64,000 nt of DNA from Pseudomonas sp. PA27(2017). GTDB lineage: Bacteria > Pseudomonadota > Gammaproteobacteria > Pseudomonadales > Pseudomonadaceae. Shown piece by piece: positions 1-10,803 of this stretch. Each line of letters opens with the position of its first letter. Within the stretch, counting starts at the first letter, position 1. Made by a program: the position numbers and the translations under genes. The stretch is from positions 83,937 through 147,936 of the forward strand of contig NZ_MSXW01000026.1 in NCBI RefSeq assembly GCF_001945445.1, written 5' to 3'. The notes beneath the pieces are model-generated. The model had not been told where the DNA came from and made no database searches. It was given only the letters and a program-made list of their open reading frames with translations.

Positions 1-20
1 GGCTTCGGCCGGGTTTTTTT
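1..20 (+). terminator. 3' half of a Rho-independent terminator
   Basis: The window opens inside a hairpin: GGC, the tetraloop TTCG, GCC, then GGG and seven T. The CCC that would pair with GGG lies before the window. It presumably ends a plus-strand transcript upstream of proS. Confidence 0.7.
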
Positions 21-163
21 ATTGCCCACTCGAACCCCAGCTTGCCCCCTCGTTCAGCGGCTTGCCCAACGAGCAGCAGACAGAGCCCCCCACGCAAGCC
101 GCCAGCAGATCAACGCCCTCCACCGTAGCACTTAGCATCCTGTACGCCACCAGCCACGCGCCG

Positions 164-169
164 TACAAT
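164..169 (+). promoter_or_regulatory. possible -10 box of proS
   Basis: TACAAT lies 44 bases before the proS ATG. The best -35 at 17-bp spacing (TGTACG, 141-146) matches the consensus poorly. This is the only good -10 in the 190 bases between the terminator and the gene. The rest of that stretch shows nothing I recognise. Confidence 0.3.
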
Positions 170-213
170 GCCGAGCCATAAAAATCCCTTTGCAAACGAC
201 AGAACGGCCCATC

Positions 214-1929
214 ATGCGTACCAGTCAGTTCCTGCTTTCGACCCTCAAAGAAACGCCCTCCGATGCCGTGGTGATCAGCCATCAGTTGCTGCTGCGCGCC
301 GGCATGATCCGCAAGCTCGCCTCAGGCCTGTACACCTGGCTGCCAATGGGCCTGCGCACGCTGCGCAAGGTCGAAAGAATCGTGCGCGAAGAGATGGACG
401 CAGCCGGCGCACTGGAGGTGCTGATGCCCGCCATCCAGCCTGCCGAGCTGTGGCAGGAGTCGGGCCGCTGGGTGCAATACGGGCCGGAGCTGCTGCGCGT
501 CAAGGATCGCCACGACCGCGAATTCTGCGTAGGGCCGACCCACGAGGAAGTGATCACCGATCTGGCCCGCAACGAGCTGAACAGCTACAAGCAGTTGCCG
601 CTGAATCTGTACCAGATCCAGACCAAGTTCCGCGACGAGATCCGTCCGCGTTTCGGCCTGATGCGTGGCCGCGAGTTCATCATGAAGGACGCCTACTCCT
701 TCCATGCCGACCAGGCTTCCCTGCAGCAGACCTATGACCGCATGCACCAGGCCTACTGCAACATCTTCACCCGTCTGGGCCTGAACTTCCGCCCGGTGGT
801 GGCGGACAACGGCTCCATCGGCGGCGCCGGCTCCCACGAGTTCCACGTGCTGGCCGAATCCGGTGAGGACGATATCGTGTTCAGCAACGCCTCCGATTAC
901 GCTGCCAACATCGAGAAGGCCGAAGCCATTCCTCGCGAGTCAGCCCGCCCGGCGCCGAGCGAAGAGCTGCGCCTGGTCGACACCCCGAACGCCAAGACCA
1001 TCCAGCAACTGGTCGAGGGCTACGACCTGCCCATCGAGCGCACCATCAAGACGCTGATCGTGCATGCCGAAGAAGAAGGCAAGCTGATCGCGCTGATCGT
1101 TCGTGGCGATCACGAGCTGAACGAGATCAAGGCCGCCAACCAGCCTGGCGTCGCCAGCCCGCTGGTAATGGCCTCGGACGCCGAGCTGCGCGATGCCATC
1201 GGAGCGGGCGCAGGCTCCCTGGGCCCGCTGAACCTGCCGCTGCCGATCATCATCGATCGCTCCGTAGAACGGATGAGCGATTTCGCCATTGGCGCCAACA
1301 TCGACGACAAGCACTACTTCGGCGTCAACTGGGAGCGCGACCTGCCGGTACCGACCGTCGCCGACCTGCGCAACGTGGTGGCAGGCGACCCGAGCCCGGA
1401 CGGCAAAGGCACCCTGGAAATCAAGCGCGGCATCGAAGTCGGGCACATCTTCCAGCTGGGCACCAAGTACAGCGAAGCGATGAACTGCCAGGTGCTGGGT
1501 GAGAACGGCAAGCCGGTCGTGCTGAGCATGGGCTGCTACGGCATCGGCGTATCTCGTGTGGTGGCCGCTGCCATCGAGCAGAACAGCGACGAGCGCGGCA
1601 TCATCTGGAACGATGCCCTGGCACCCTTCCAGATCGCCCTGGTTCCGCTGCGCTACGAAACCGACGCGGTACGCGAAGCGACCGACAAGCTGTACGGCGA
1701 ACTGACCGCAGCCGGCTTCGAAGTTTTGCTCGACGACCGTGACAAAAAGACCAGTCCGGGCATCAAATTCGCAGACATGGAACTGATCGGCATTCCGCAT
1801 CGCATCGTGGTCAGCGACCGCGGACTGGCCGAGGGTAACCTGGAGTACAAGAGCCGCCTGGAAACCGAGGCTCAGCCAGTCGCCGTCGGCGAGATCCTGT
1901 CGTTCATCCAGAACCGTATCCGCCGCTGA
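214..1929 (+). CDS. proS: prolyl-tRNA synthetase
   Basis: Class II aminoacyl-tRNA synthetase that charges tRNA-Pro. The product is 571 residues, the usual length for the bacterial long form. It has the N-terminal catalytic core ([13 protein letters not shown] start, the [18 protein letters not shown] motif-2 region), an inserted YbaK-like editing domain near residues 225-390, and a C-terminal anticodon-binding domain ([16 protein letters not shown]). An in-frame TTG eight codons upstream would extend the frame, but the ATG gives the standard family N terminus, so I chose it. No strong Shine-Dalgarno is visible. The next gene follows after 16 bases and may share the transcript. Confidence 0.97.
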   Translation: MRTSQFLLSTLKETPSDAVVISHQLLLRAGMIRKLASGLYTWLPMGLRTLRKVERIVREEMDAAGALEVLMPAIQPAELWQESGRWVQYGPELLRVKDRHDREFCVGPTHEEVITDLARNELNSYKQLPLNLYQIQTKFRDEIRPRFGLMRGREFIMKDAYSFHADQASLQQTYDRMHQAYCNIFTRLGLNFRPVVADNGSIGGAGSHEFHVLAESGEDDIVFSNASDYAANIEKAEAIPRESARPAPSEELRLVDTPNAKTIQQLVEGYDLPIERTIKTLIVHAEEEGKLIALIVRGDHELNEIKAANQPGVASPLVMASDAELRDAIGAGAGSLGPLNLPLPIIIDRSVERMSDFAIGANIDDKHYFGVNWERDLPVPTVADLRNVVAGDPSPDGKGTLEIKRGIEVGHIFQLGTKYSEAMNCQVLGENGKPVVLSMGCYGIGVSRVVAAAIEQNSDERGIIWNDALAPFQIALVPLRYETDAVREATDKLYGELTAAGFEVLLDDRDKKTSPGIKFADMELIGIPHRIVVSDRGLAEGNLEYKSRLETEAQPVAVGEILSFIQNRIRR

Positions 1930-1945
1930 CCCGCAAAGAGCCGTC

Positions 1946-2899
1946 ATGTTCAAGCGAAGCACCCTACGCCTTTTCGGCGCCACCACCTGTGGCGCCTTCT
2001 TTCTCGCTGGCTGCGCCAACCATCTGCCGCAGCGCAGCGAGCATGAGGAACGCGTCGAACGCAAACTGCTGAGCCACAGCCTGCAGATCGACGTAGGGCA
2101 GCCCGAAGTGCTGGAGCTGCCCCAGCGCAGGGTGCGCGTGCATGAGCAGAAGGTCTTCGAGGTGACGCCGTTCGAGGTCACCCGCCATTACGACCGCTAC
2201 ACGCCTTACCAGCCGTGGCGCGAGATTTATGAAATCCCGTTGGGCGCGGTGGCCATCGTCGGTGGCGTCGGCGCCAACGTGCTCAACGTGGTCGCGCTCG
2301 GGCGCATTCCGGACACCGCCACCAAGGATTGGATCAGCTATGGCGTGGCGGGCATCAACCCGTTCATGAACGTCGAGTCCAACGGTCGCTCCCAGCAGAA
2401 CCTGGCCGGCATCGACGAAAAGCGCCAGGAAACCCGTACGGACTACTCCAGCCTGCCCTGGGCCGAACGCCCCGTCACCATAAAGGCCGGCGCGCAAACC
2501 CACGAGCTGCTCACCGACCGCAATGGCGTACTGCGCCTCAACCTGCTCGATGGCCCGTTCGCCGACCAGGACATCGCCCGCGTCGGCACCCTGCTGCTGA
2601 CCGTGACCGACGAGCAGGATGCCACCAGCGCCGAGGCGACCCTGATGGTCAGCCGCACCCTGCGTGGCAAGCTGCGCGAAGCCCATGACCTGATCTACGA
2701 CGACCTGGAGGGAGCCGAAGTCGAACAATGGGTGCATCGCGTCAAGCGTCTGTCCGACCTGGGTCTGGAGGAAGAAGCCAGCGAGCTCGAGCAGAGCCTG
2801 ATCGAACTGACTCGCAACGACCCGGAGCTGCAGACTGAATTTCTGCGCTCGCTGACCCAGAACGCCGGGCGCCTCGCCGCCGACCCAGGTGAAGACTGA
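1946..2899 (+). CDS. predicted lipoprotein downstream of proS
   Basis: The 317-residue product has a lipoprotein signal peptide: charged N terminus, hydrophobic stretch, and lipobox LAGC with lipidated Cys23. The mature part is acidic and soluble-looking, with one Gly/Val-rich hydrophobic segment around residues 97-118. I recognise it as the conserved hypothetical that follows proS in Pseudomonas but know no function. AAGAG lies shortly before the ATG. It is convergent with acyP, with only three bases between the stops. It is probably envelope-anchored; nothing indicates an enzyme. Confidence 0.85.
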   Translation: MFKRSTLRLFGATTCGAFFLAGCANHLPQRSEHEERVERKLLSHSLQIDVGQPEVLELPQRRVRVHEQKVFEVTPFEVTRHYDRYTPYQPWREIYEIPLGAVAIVGGVGANVLNVVALGRIPDTATKDWISYGVAGINPFMNVESNGRSQQNLAGIDEKRQETRTDYSSLPWAERPVTIKAGAQTHELLTDRNGVLRLNLLDGPFADQDIARVGTLLLTVTDEQDATSAEATLMVSRTLRGKLREAHDLIYDDLEGAEVEQWVHRVKRLSDLGLEEEASELEQSLIELTRNDPELQTEFLRSLTQNAGRLAADPGED

Positions 2900-2902
2900 C
2901 AC

Positions 2903-3178
2903 CTAGCGCTGCACGATGAACCCCTGAGCGCCCTCGATCGGGCGCTCCTGCAGCGTCACGGCAAGTACGCGGGCACCGGGCGGCCCATGCTCCAGCCATT
3001 TGGCCAGCGAGCGGACTGCATCGCTTTCACCCTCGAACAGAACTGCCACGCGACCGTCAGGCAGATTGCGCACCCAGCCCGATAACTGCAAACGCGTGGC
3101 CTCTGCGGCCGTACTCTGGCGAAAGCCGACACCCTGCACGCGCCCTTCGACATATCCGTGCAGACAAACGCTGGTCAT
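2903..3178 (-). CDS. acyP: acylphosphatase
   Basis: Small hydrolase of carboxyl-phosphate bonds. The 91-residue product carries the family signature GRVQGVGFR near residue 15 (catalytic Arg) and the second motif GWVRNLPDGRV with the catalytic Asn. I chose the ATG at 3178 over an upstream in-frame start because it gives the normal 90-residue family length and lies four bases after the stop of the thioredoxin gene, so the two are almost certainly co-transcribed. Cytoplasmic. Confidence 0.93.
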   Translation of the reverse strand: MTSVCLHGYVEGRVQGVGFRQSTAAEATRLQLSGWVRNLPDGRVAVLFEGESDAVRSLAKWLEHGPPGARVLAVTLQERPIEGAQGFIVQR

Positions 3179-3182
3179 GAAA

Positions 3183-3662
3183 TCAGCTCTCCTGGCGCAG
3201 CGCTGCAAGCCGCGCCTTCAGGCCTTCGGCGTCCTGCTCGCCGAGTAGGCGCTCACGCACCTTGCCCTGATCATCAACGATGTAGGTGACCGGCAGCGCA
3301 TCGCTGGGCGGCAGTCCGTAACGCTCCGCCGGGTCCTTGGCCAGCACCGTGAACTCGATGCCCAGCGCCTCGGCCGCCTTGCTGAGCTCCTCGCCCTGCA
3401 GGCCATCGAAGTTCACGCCGAACACACCGATCGACTGTTTCTCCAGTTCCGGCGCCAGGGCGTTCAACTCGGGAATCTCGGAGCGACAGGGGCCGCACCA
3501 CTCGGCCCAATAATTGATAACCAGCCACTGGCCTTCAAGGCGCTCAACCGCTACCTTCTGCCCATGCTGGTCGACACCGACGTCATCCGTGCAACCTGCC
3601 AGCACCACGCCGGCGATGAGCACCATCATGAGCCGAATGACTGACGGAAGTCGCTTTACCAT
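3183..3662 (-). CDS. membrane-anchored thioredoxin-like lipoprotein (TlpA/ResA type)
   Basis: The 159-residue product starts with a signal peptide and lipobox VLAGC (Cys24), then a thioredoxin fold with active site WCGPC (Cys56, Cys59) and the cis-Pro motif LPVTYIVD. This is the layout of periplasmic TlpA/ResA-type thiol-disulfide oxidoreductases, which reduce periplasmic disulfides. The start used has AGGA seven bases upstream; the longer in-frame extension would bury the signal peptide. It is first in a two-gene unit with acyP and is divergent from the PilZ-like gene, 30 bases apart. Confidence 0.88.
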   Translation of the reverse strand: MVKRLPSVIRLMMVLIAGVVLAGCTDDVGVDQHGQKVAVERLEGQWLVINYWAEWCGPCRSEIPELNALAPELEKQSIGVFGVNFDGLQGEELSKAAEALGIEFTVLAKDPAERYGLPPSDALPVTYIVDDQGKVRERLLGEQDAEGLKARLAALRQES

Positions 3663-3692
3663 GGAAATGGTCCTCGTACCGATAAGGTTGCT

Positions 3693-5090
3693 ATGACACT
3701 GGATGCACTGCAGCTCGATGTACCCGACGCTATTGACGCTGACCCGCTCGACCAGGCAACCCTGGGCAGCAGCCTGAGCGCGGCTCGCCAACTGCCAGCC
3801 GAGGCTGGCCTGCTGGAGCTGACAGCCCTGCTCGCGCGCTTCAATCGCAGCGCGATGACCTTACTCGAAAGACAACGGGCGCTGCAAAATTTCAGCGATG
3901 AGTATCGCCACTATAGTGCGCAGCGCTCTCCTGCAGCAGCCGCCGAACAAACGCAGCTGTGCAGCGAGCTCGCCATCGGCTACAAGCGCCTGCTGCTGCA
4001 GATATTGCAGGGCCACAAGCCCTCCCAGCCGCACTTGGCCTGGTGCCTGTACATGGCTCAGCACTTCATCGCCCAGACTCTGCTGCGACATTTTCAGCAA
4101 TACCGTGAGCCGAATGCCGACCTGTGGCGCGACAGCCATCTGCTGTACTGGCTTGGCGAGCGCCATGGCTGCCTTGACGAACCGGTGGCGGCAGCATTCA
4201 CCCCCACGCCCGCCGACACCTTGCGGGGGCTCTATCAGCAGACGCTGCTGCTGGCGCTGAGCAATCCCCCGCACCTGCACCCGGATGAATGCCTGCGACT
4301 GTTCGCTGCTCTGGCGCCGCTGGCCGCTCTCGCGCGCCTGCTGCCCTGGGACGCGGAGGACAAATCCGAAGGCCCGCTCATCGACCTGCAACGTGCACAG
4401 GCATGCCTGACCTACCAGCAACGCCCCCAGGCAGGCAGCGAAACCGTGCGGCGCCTGGAGCTGGGCGCGCTGCTCGTCGCGCTCGGCGAGCCCGCACCAC
4501 TGCGCAGCGCTGGAGAGCGCGACCTGCTCGAACGCGTGCACCATCACTGGCTGGGTACCGAACAGCGCCGACATTCGCGCACCCCGCAACAAAGCGACTG
4601 CCGGCTGGCCATCGGCATCCCGGCCATCCACGCACAGCTTCTCGAGCAGCGACCGCAGTGCACAGCAGCGCAGATTCTCGATATCGGCCCGGGCGGTGCC
4701 CGCCTTCTGTGCCCAGCTCACGCTGCCCACAGCTTACCAATCGGCCAACTGGTGCTACTGATCGCCGACAGCGACGTGCTGGCATTGGTGTGCTGGCGTC
4801 ACCTCAATAGCGAGGGCCTTCACCTGGGCCTGCGTTACCTGAAGGGTCTAGCGCAGCCGACCTGGCTCAGGCGCGCCCCCAGCAGCCAGCCGCACCTGGG
4901 CATCCTGCAGAGCACACCCAAACCTCGGGAGGGCTGGCACCACGGACTGTGGGTGCCGCACAACCAGTTCAGCGACGGCGAAAACCTTTGGCTGCAGTTG
5001 CCCAACGCGGTCAACCAGAACCGCCTGCAGTTGCCCACATGCAACCTGGCCAGTGCCACGGTAAGCCGCCACCCCCTGGAACTGCCCTGA
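3693..5090 (+). CDS. protein with a degenerate PilZ-like C-terminal domain
   Basis: The 465-residue product has a mostly alpha-helical Leu/Ala/Gln-rich N-terminal two thirds with no motif I recognise. Near the C terminus is R292-x3-R296 followed 33 residues later by D330-I-G-P-G-G, resembling the PilZ c-di-GMP motif (RxxxR, then D/NxSxxG) with Gly in place of Ser. C-di-GMP binding is therefore an inference. AAGG precedes the ATG. The gene is divergent from the thioredoxin gene, and each start region must lie within the other's promoter. Confidence 0.6.
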   Translation: MTLDALQLDVPDAIDADPLDQATLGSSLSAARQLPAEAGLLELTALLARFNRSAMTLLERQRALQNFSDEYRHYSAQRSPAAAAEQTQLCSELAIGYKRLLLQILQGHKPSQPHLAWCLYMAQHFIAQTLLRHFQQYREPNADLWRDSHLLYWLGERHGCLDEPVAAAFTPTPADTLRGLYQQTLLLALSNPPHLHPDECLRLFAALAPLAALARLLPWDAEDKSEGPLIDLQRAQACLTYQQRPQAGSETVRRLELGALLVALGEPAPLRSAGERDLLERVHHHWLGTEQRRHSRTPQQSDCRLAIGIPAIHAQLLEQRPQCTAAQILDIGPGGARLLCPAHAAHSLPIGQLVLLIADSDVLALVCWRHLNSEGLHLGLRYLKGLAQPTWLRRAPSSQPHLGILQSTPKPREGWHHGLWVPHNQFSDGENLWLQLPNAVNQNRLQLPTCNLASATVSRHPLELP

Positions 5091-5129
5091 TTGAGAACTC
5101 GATCACGCGCAAGGGCGGCCTGGCGCACA

Positions 5130-5157
5130 GTTTGATCGAGAGCATCCTTCTTATACT
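5130..5157 (+). promoter_or_regulatory. possible promoter of the 132-residue hypothetical
   Basis: A good -10, TATACT (5152-5157), lies 37 bases before the next start. Candidate -35 elements (TTGATC at 5132, GTTTGA at 5130) give short spacers of 14-16 bases, so only the -10 is convincing. Confidence 0.3.
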
Positions 5158-5193
5158 TCCCCGCTGACGTTCTTCGCCAGCCAGGGAATTCGC

Positions 5194-5592
5194 ATGCCTA
5201 ACGCCCACGACACACTGATCGGCCAAGTACCCGCGCACCTCATTCAGAGCGCTCAACTACAGTTGACCGAGTACGACGGGCGGGTCGCGGAGTTCAACGT
5301 GGCCGCCTGGCTGCACCTGCCGGGCCAGGCAGGCAGCCTGGTATCCCTGCAGGTTCGCTATCGCGATGGGAATCAGCTGCGTTCGATCAATCTGGATCAC
5401 GCCAAGGTAGGCGTTCAGGACAGGATCCTGCTTTCCGGCATCGCGCGCCTGCCGGTGACCCAGCGCATCGAAGACATGCAGATACGCCTGCGCTCAGCGC
5501 AGTCCCAGGTCGAAGTGAAAGTCGAGGAGCTTTTCGTGCAGGCCGCCGAGCCCACGATCGCGCAGACGCGCGCCAGTCAGGCCAACGCCTGA
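5194..5592 (+). CDS. conserved hypothetical protein
   Basis: The 132-residue soluble protein has alternating hydrophobic segments suggesting beta structure in residues 20-110 and an Ala/Thr-rich tail. No motif is recognised. AGGGAA is correctly placed before the ATG and the start codon gives a compact frame. Its 3' end overlaps that of the next, opposite-strand gene by 16 bases, so the two mRNAs would be complementary there. Confidence 0.65.
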   Translation: MPNAHDTLIGQVPAHLIQSAQLQLTEYDGRVAEFNVAAWLHLPGQAGSLVSLQVRYRDGNQLRSINLDHAKVGVQDRILLSGIARLPVTQRIEDMQIRLRSAQSQVEVKVEELFVQAAEPTIAQTRASQANA

Positions 5593-5780
5593 CCAATTCT
5601 CGCCGGCGACTCGCACGGCTCGCGCGGCGCCTCGCCTGTTAGCGGAACATCATCCACTGTGCCTGCCAGCGACTCGGGCCAGCTGCTGAAGCGCAGCCCG
5701 GTGATCCGGTTGAGATTCTCCAGCGCCCGCTCGCTATCTCGCCCATGGAGCATCACGACCTTGGAGGATGGTTTTGGCAT
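5577..5780 (-). CDS. small conserved hypothetical protein
   Basis: A 67-residue basic-then-acidic protein beginning MPKPSSKVVMLHGRDSERAL. The chosen ATG has AAGAG upstream; an 18-codon upstream extension lacks one. I recall similar short proteins in other Pseudomonas but no function. Residues 10-40 look like one or two helices. It ends inside the 3' end of the preceding plus-strand gene. Confidence 0.55.
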   Translation of the reverse strand: MPKPSSKVVMLHGRDSERALENLNRITGLRFSSWPESLAGTVDDVPLTGEAPREPCESPARIGQALA

Positions 5781-5901
5781 TGCACGTACTCTTGGTGAGG
5801 CGAGATCGACTGCACGTAGCATAGCCAGAAACATGCCATGTTACTGACGCCAACACGCCGGCACCAAAGGATGGCATCGGGCTATCAACCTGACATCCGT
5901 G

Positions 5902-5920
5902 AGTGACGATAAACGTCACT
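5902..5920. repeat. 7-bp inverted repeat at the yihY stop
   Basis: AGTGACG, ATAAA, CGTCACT form a perfect short hairpin that includes the stop codon of the downstream minus-strand gene. No T-run follows on either strand, so terminator function is unproven. Confidence 0.35.
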
Positions 5921-7145
5921 TCCTGTCACTGCCCCGCCCCTCCAGCCAATGGGCCAAGCTGTCACCGAATAATAGGCTTTGCTCTTCATGCAGGCGCTTT
6001 AACGCTTCACGCAGTGCCGGATACCAGGGCTCATCCAGCTCGTCGGGCAGCTGGCTCAAGTGCGGCAATAGCCACGGGCTGCGCTCGAGCAACTGCTGCA
6101 GCGAGTAATGCGACAGATCGCGACTGAGCATCCAGCTATCGCCGCCGGTGCTGGCGACCAGGCGCTGGCTTTCCAGAAAGCTCAGCACCTCTTCCCACTC
6201 ATGCTCGGGCAGCAACCAACCCTGGCGCTGTATATCCCGGTGGCGAACCTTGAGCCCGGTGCGCTGGCGCGCGTGGAACACCCGCAGGATGCCCAGCAAC
6301 ACCAGCGCCCTGGGCATCGCGCGCTTGCGCCATTGATGGGAAACGCCGAGGTTGCACACCAGCTCGGCCCCCAGCAGCACGATCAGCCAGCACAAGAAGA
6401 TCCACAGGAGAAACAGCGGCACCGTGGCGAAGGCACCGTAGATCAACTGATAGCCCGGGAAGAACCGCACGTAGAAACCGAAGATGGCCTTGGCCAGCTC
6501 CAGCAATATCGCCGTGAACAAACCGCCCCACAGGGCGTGACGCAACGGCACCCGGGCGTTGGGCACCGCCGCGTACAGCAGAGTGAACGCCGCAACGCTG
6601 AATAAAAGAGGCGTGAAGCGCAGCAACGTCTGGGCACCGACCACCGCATCCGGACCGCTGAGCAGCGACAACGAGGCAACGTAGGTGCTGATCGCGAAGC
6701 CGGCGCCCAGCAGCATCGGCCCGAGGCTGAGAATCGCCCAGTACAACAGGAAGGTGGCGATACCGCGACGCGGCTGGCGCACCCGCCAGATGGTGTTGAA
6801 GGTGCGCTCGATGGTGACCAGCATCCAGAAGGCGGTGACCGCCAGCACCGCCACCCCGATCCAGGTCAGCTGCCGCGCCTGGGTGGTGAAATTGCGCAGG
6901 TACTCCTGCAGCGTCTCGCCAGCAGACGGCACGAAATTATGAAAGATGAACGCCTGGATCTGCTCGCCAGTTCCCTGGAAGGCCGGTACTGCGGAAAGCA
7001 CGGCGAAGGTCACCGTCATCATCGGTACCACGGCGAACAGCGTGGTATAGGTCAGCGCCGCCGCGTTATCGGCACCGCGATTGTCGAAGAAGCGCTGCCA
7101 GAGGAATCGCCAGAATTCGAGCCAATCGTGCAAACGCTGCTGCAT
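5916..7145 (-). CDS. YihY/UPF0761 family inner-membrane protein (formerly ribonuclease BN)
   Basis: The 409-residue product has about six transmembrane segments in residues 35-260 and a cytoplasmic C-terminal domain of about 130 residues. The family motif [16 protein letters not shown] is near residue 30 and [18 protein letters not shown] near residue 105. The family was once called ribonuclease BN; that assignment is no longer accepted and the function is open. A GTG two codons upstream is possible, but AGGTG is spaced for the ATG at 7145. Confidence 0.88.
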   Translation of the reverse strand: MQQRLHDWLEFWRFLWQRFFDNRGADNAAALTYTTLFAVVPMMTVTFAVLSAVPAFQGTGEQIQAFIFHNFVPSAGETLQEYLRNFTTQARQLTWIGVAVLAVTAFWMLVTIERTFNTIWRVRQPRRGIATFLLYWAILSLGPMLLGAGFAISTYVASLSLLSGPDAVVGAQTLLRFTPLLFSVAAFTLLYAAVPNARVPLRHALWGGLFTAILLELAKAIFGFYVRFFPGYQLIYGAFATVPLFLLWIFLCWLIVLLGAELVCNLGVSHQWRKRAMPRALVLLGILRVFHARQRTGLKVRHRDIQRQGWLLPEHEWEEVLSFLESQRLVASTGGDSWMLSRDLSHYSLQQLLERSPWLLPHLSQLPDELDEPWYPALREALKRLHEEQSLLFGDSLAHWLEGRGSDRK

Positions 7146-7335
7146 ACCCACCTCACAAGGGCAGTCGGAAACGTGCGCATCATCGTCAGGCCGGCGCCAT
7201 CAGGGCCGCAGGCAATGCAGACGAGCGGGAGAAGCTGGCCACAAGCCATTGTGACCGACGCATTACAGACGCTGGCTCGACACTTAGGTTCGCCCTGATT
7301 GCCGCACCCCGTTCAGCGCGAGCCGCCGACGCGGT

Positions 7336-7341
7336 TAGAAT
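7336..7341 (+). promoter_or_regulatory. -10 box of the arsC-wrbA operon
   Basis: TAGAAT lies 33 bases before the arsC ATG, in the 229-base divergent spacer after yihY. The -35 region (TTCAGC, 18-bp spacer) is weak. Confidence 0.4.
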
Positions 7342-7374
7342 AGCCGCCATCTGCCGCCAGAAGCGACGACTGCC

Positions 7375-8745
<1,371 letters not shown>

Positions 8746-8769
8746 AAACGATCCTAGACGGTAACTGAA

Positions 8770-9474
8770 CTACCAGTCCAGGGTTTCCTTGAGGAAGGGA
8801 ATGGTCAGCTTGCGCTTTTCCTGCAGCGAAGCCTGATCCAGGCGCTCGAGCAAATCGAACAGCGCGTTCATGCTGCGCTCGCCGCGAGTGAGGATGAAAC
8901 GCCCCACGTCGTCACTCATATGCAGGCCGCGCCGCGACGCTCGCAGCTGCAGGGCACGCAGCTTGTCCTCGTCGGACAGCGACTGCAGCTGGAACACCAG
9001 GGCCAGGGTCAGGCGCGATTTGAGGTCGGGCAGCTTGATCGACAATTCGCGGGGCGATGCATTGGCGGAAAGCAGCAGACGGCGACCACTATCGCGCAGG
9101 CGATTGAACAGATGGAAGAGCGCTTCTTCCCAGGCGCGCTGGCCGGCAGCAGCCTCCAGATCATCCAGGCAGACCAGCTCGAACTGCTCCAGATTGTCGA
9201 GAATCGCCGGGCCATACTGCACCACCTCGGCCAGAGGCAGGTAGACGGCGCGCTCGCCGAGCTGCTCGAAGCGCAGGCAGGCCGCCTGCAGCAGGTGGCT
9301 GCGCCCGACACCCTCGCCACCCCACAGGTAGATCAGGCTCTCCGTCCAGCCCGCCTCGGCCTCGCACAGACGCTCCACGTACCCAAGGGCAGCGGCATTG
9401 GCGCCCGGGTAGTAATTGGCGAAGGTGGCGTCGTCGCGCAGACGCACACCCAGAGGCAGTTGAATCGGCTTCAT
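8770..9474 (-). CDS. hda: DnaA regulatory inactivator Hda
   Basis: The 234-residue AAA+ protein, with the beta clamp, stimulates ATP hydrolysis by DnaA and so prevents re-initiation of replication. The clamp-binding motif QLPLGV is at residues 5-10, Walker A GGEGVGRS near 52-59, Walker B LVCLDDLE, and SRLTLAL with the arginine finger. It lacks the C-terminal DNA-binding domain of DnaA, as expected. No strong Shine-Dalgarno is seen. It lies downstream of the PerM-like gene on the same strand, 132 bases apart. Confidence 0.92.
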   Translation of the reverse strand: MKPIQLPLGVRLRDDATFANYYPGANAAALGYVERLCEAEAGWTESLIYLWGGEGVGRSHLLQAACLRFEQLGERAVYLPLAEVVQYGPAILDNLEQFELVCLDDLEAAAGQRAWEEALFHLFNRLRDSGRRLLLSANASPRELSIKLPDLKSRLTLALVFQLQSLSDEDKLRALQLRASRRGLHMSDDVGRFILTRGERSMNALFDLLERLDQASLQEKRKLTIPFLKETLDW

Positions 9475-9606
9475 GCTGGAGAGGATGGCTCGTCGGAGCC
9501 CGCTTGGCGCTCTGAATAAAGGTGGCGCAGTTTATACCCTTGGCGGCCGCCTGTCATTGCCGCACTTTCCAAGGCAATACAACAGGTTAGCCGCCCACGG
9601 CGGGTA

Positions 9607-10701
9607 TCAACGCGCTTTGCGGCCCGGCTTTGGCTGAACCGTAGCCTGCCCCGCGTAAGCGTCGGACCGTTTGTAAAGTTCATGCACGTGGCGCAGCAGC
9701 ACCATGATCACCGCGGCCACCGGCAGCGCCACCAGGATGCCGGTGAAACCGAACAGCTGGCCGCCGGCCATGATCGCGAAGATCACCGCCACCGGATGCA
9801 GGCCGATGCGGTCGCCGACCAGCAGCGGCGTCAGCAGCATGCCTTCGAGCAATTGACCGACCACGAACACGCCGGCAATCATCAACAGCGGATAAGGGTC
9901 GCCGCCGAACTGGAACAGCCCCGCCAGCAGCGCACTGCCGATACCCACCACCACACCGAGGTACGGCACGATGCTCGCCAGGCCAGCCAGCAGGCCGATC
10001 AACAGCCCCAGTTCCAAGCCGATGGCCATCAGGCCGACCGCATACATCGCACCGAGCGCCAGCATTACCAGAAGCTGACCGCGCAGGAACGCGCCCAGCA
10101 CCTCGTGGCATTCACCGACCAGTTTCACCACCACGCCCTCGTTGTCGCGCGGCACCAGGCCGCGCAGCTTGCTGACCAGTAGGTCCCAGTCGCGCATCAG
10201 GTAGAAGCTGACCACCGGAATCAGCAGCAGGTTGGCCACCCAGGCCACCAGGGCCAGGCTCGACGCGGTGACCTGCGACAGCACCAGCCCGGCGATATCG
10301 GTGGTTTGCCCCAGGTGACCGGACAATGCCTTTTTCAATTCATCGAAGCGCCAGAAGCCCTCGTTCAGGCCGAGCTTGACCTGAACCCACGGCAAGGCCT
10401 GGTTCTGCGCCCAATCGAGCATCTGCGGTAGCAGTTCGTATAGCCGTACCAATTGCTTGCCGAGCATCGGAATCAACACCAGCAAAGCCAGGGCCATCAG
10501 CAGGGTGAACAGGCCGAATACCACGATCACGCCCCAGGTACGCGACAGCTTGAGGCGCTCCAGGCGATCGACCAGTGGATCGCCGAGGTAGGCGATCAGG
10601 ATGCCCATCAGAAACGGCGAAAGAATCGGATGCAGCACGTACAGGAAGCCGCCCAGCACCAGCACGGCAGCGATCCACAGCCAGCGAGACGAAACGGGCA
10701 T
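9607..10701 (-). CDS. AI-2E/PerM family transporter
   Basis: The 364-residue protein has about eight transmembrane segments: two near the N terminus, one near 65-85, and a cluster from 150 to 340. It has the family's long hydrophilic stretch between helices 3 and 4 and the C-terminal PVAAVIMVLLRHVHELY segment. Members include PerM and the putative AI-2 exporter TqsA; the substrate here is unknown. GAGGA lies before the ATG. It is downstream of the DUF2066 gene, with a strong terminator between. Confidence 0.85.
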   Translation of the reverse strand: MPVSSRWLWIAAVLVLGGFLYVLHPILSPFLMGILIAYLGDPLVDRLERLKLSRTWGVIVVFGLFTLLMALALLVLIPMLGKQLVRLYELLPQMLDWAQNQALPWVQVKLGLNEGFWRFDELKKALSGHLGQTTDIAGLVLSQVTASSLALVAWVANLLLIPVVSFYLMRDWDLLVSKLRGLVPRDNEGVVVKLVGECHEVLGAFLRGQLLVMLALGAMYAVGLMAIGLELGLLIGLLAGLASIVPYLGVVVGIGSALLAGLFQFGGDPYPLLMIAGVFVVGQLLEGMLLTPLLVGDRIGLHPVAVIFAIMAGGQLFGFTGILVALPVAAVIMVLLRHVHELYKRSDAYAGQATVQPKPGRKAR

Positions 10702-10742
10702 GCTCGATCCTCAGAAGCGAAAGTCAGGTCGGTGCGCACTCG

Positions 10743-10772
10743 CAAAACGACCTCGGCCATGGCCGAGGTCGT
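10743..10772 (-). terminator. terminator after the DUF2066 gene
   Basis: A perfect 26-bp palindrome (10747-10772, arms ACGACCTCGGCC) is followed on the minus strand by TTTT. It lies 31 bases past the stop of the DUF2066 gene and separates it from the PerM-like gene. Confidence 0.7.
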
Positions 10773-10803
10773 CGAAAGCGAAGCGGTTCAGTTGGCGGGC
10801 AGT

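Noticed and set aside
940..2181. Long open frame on the minus strand opposite proS
   Set aside because: GC-rich third-position shadow of proS; no start signals and low-complexity composition.
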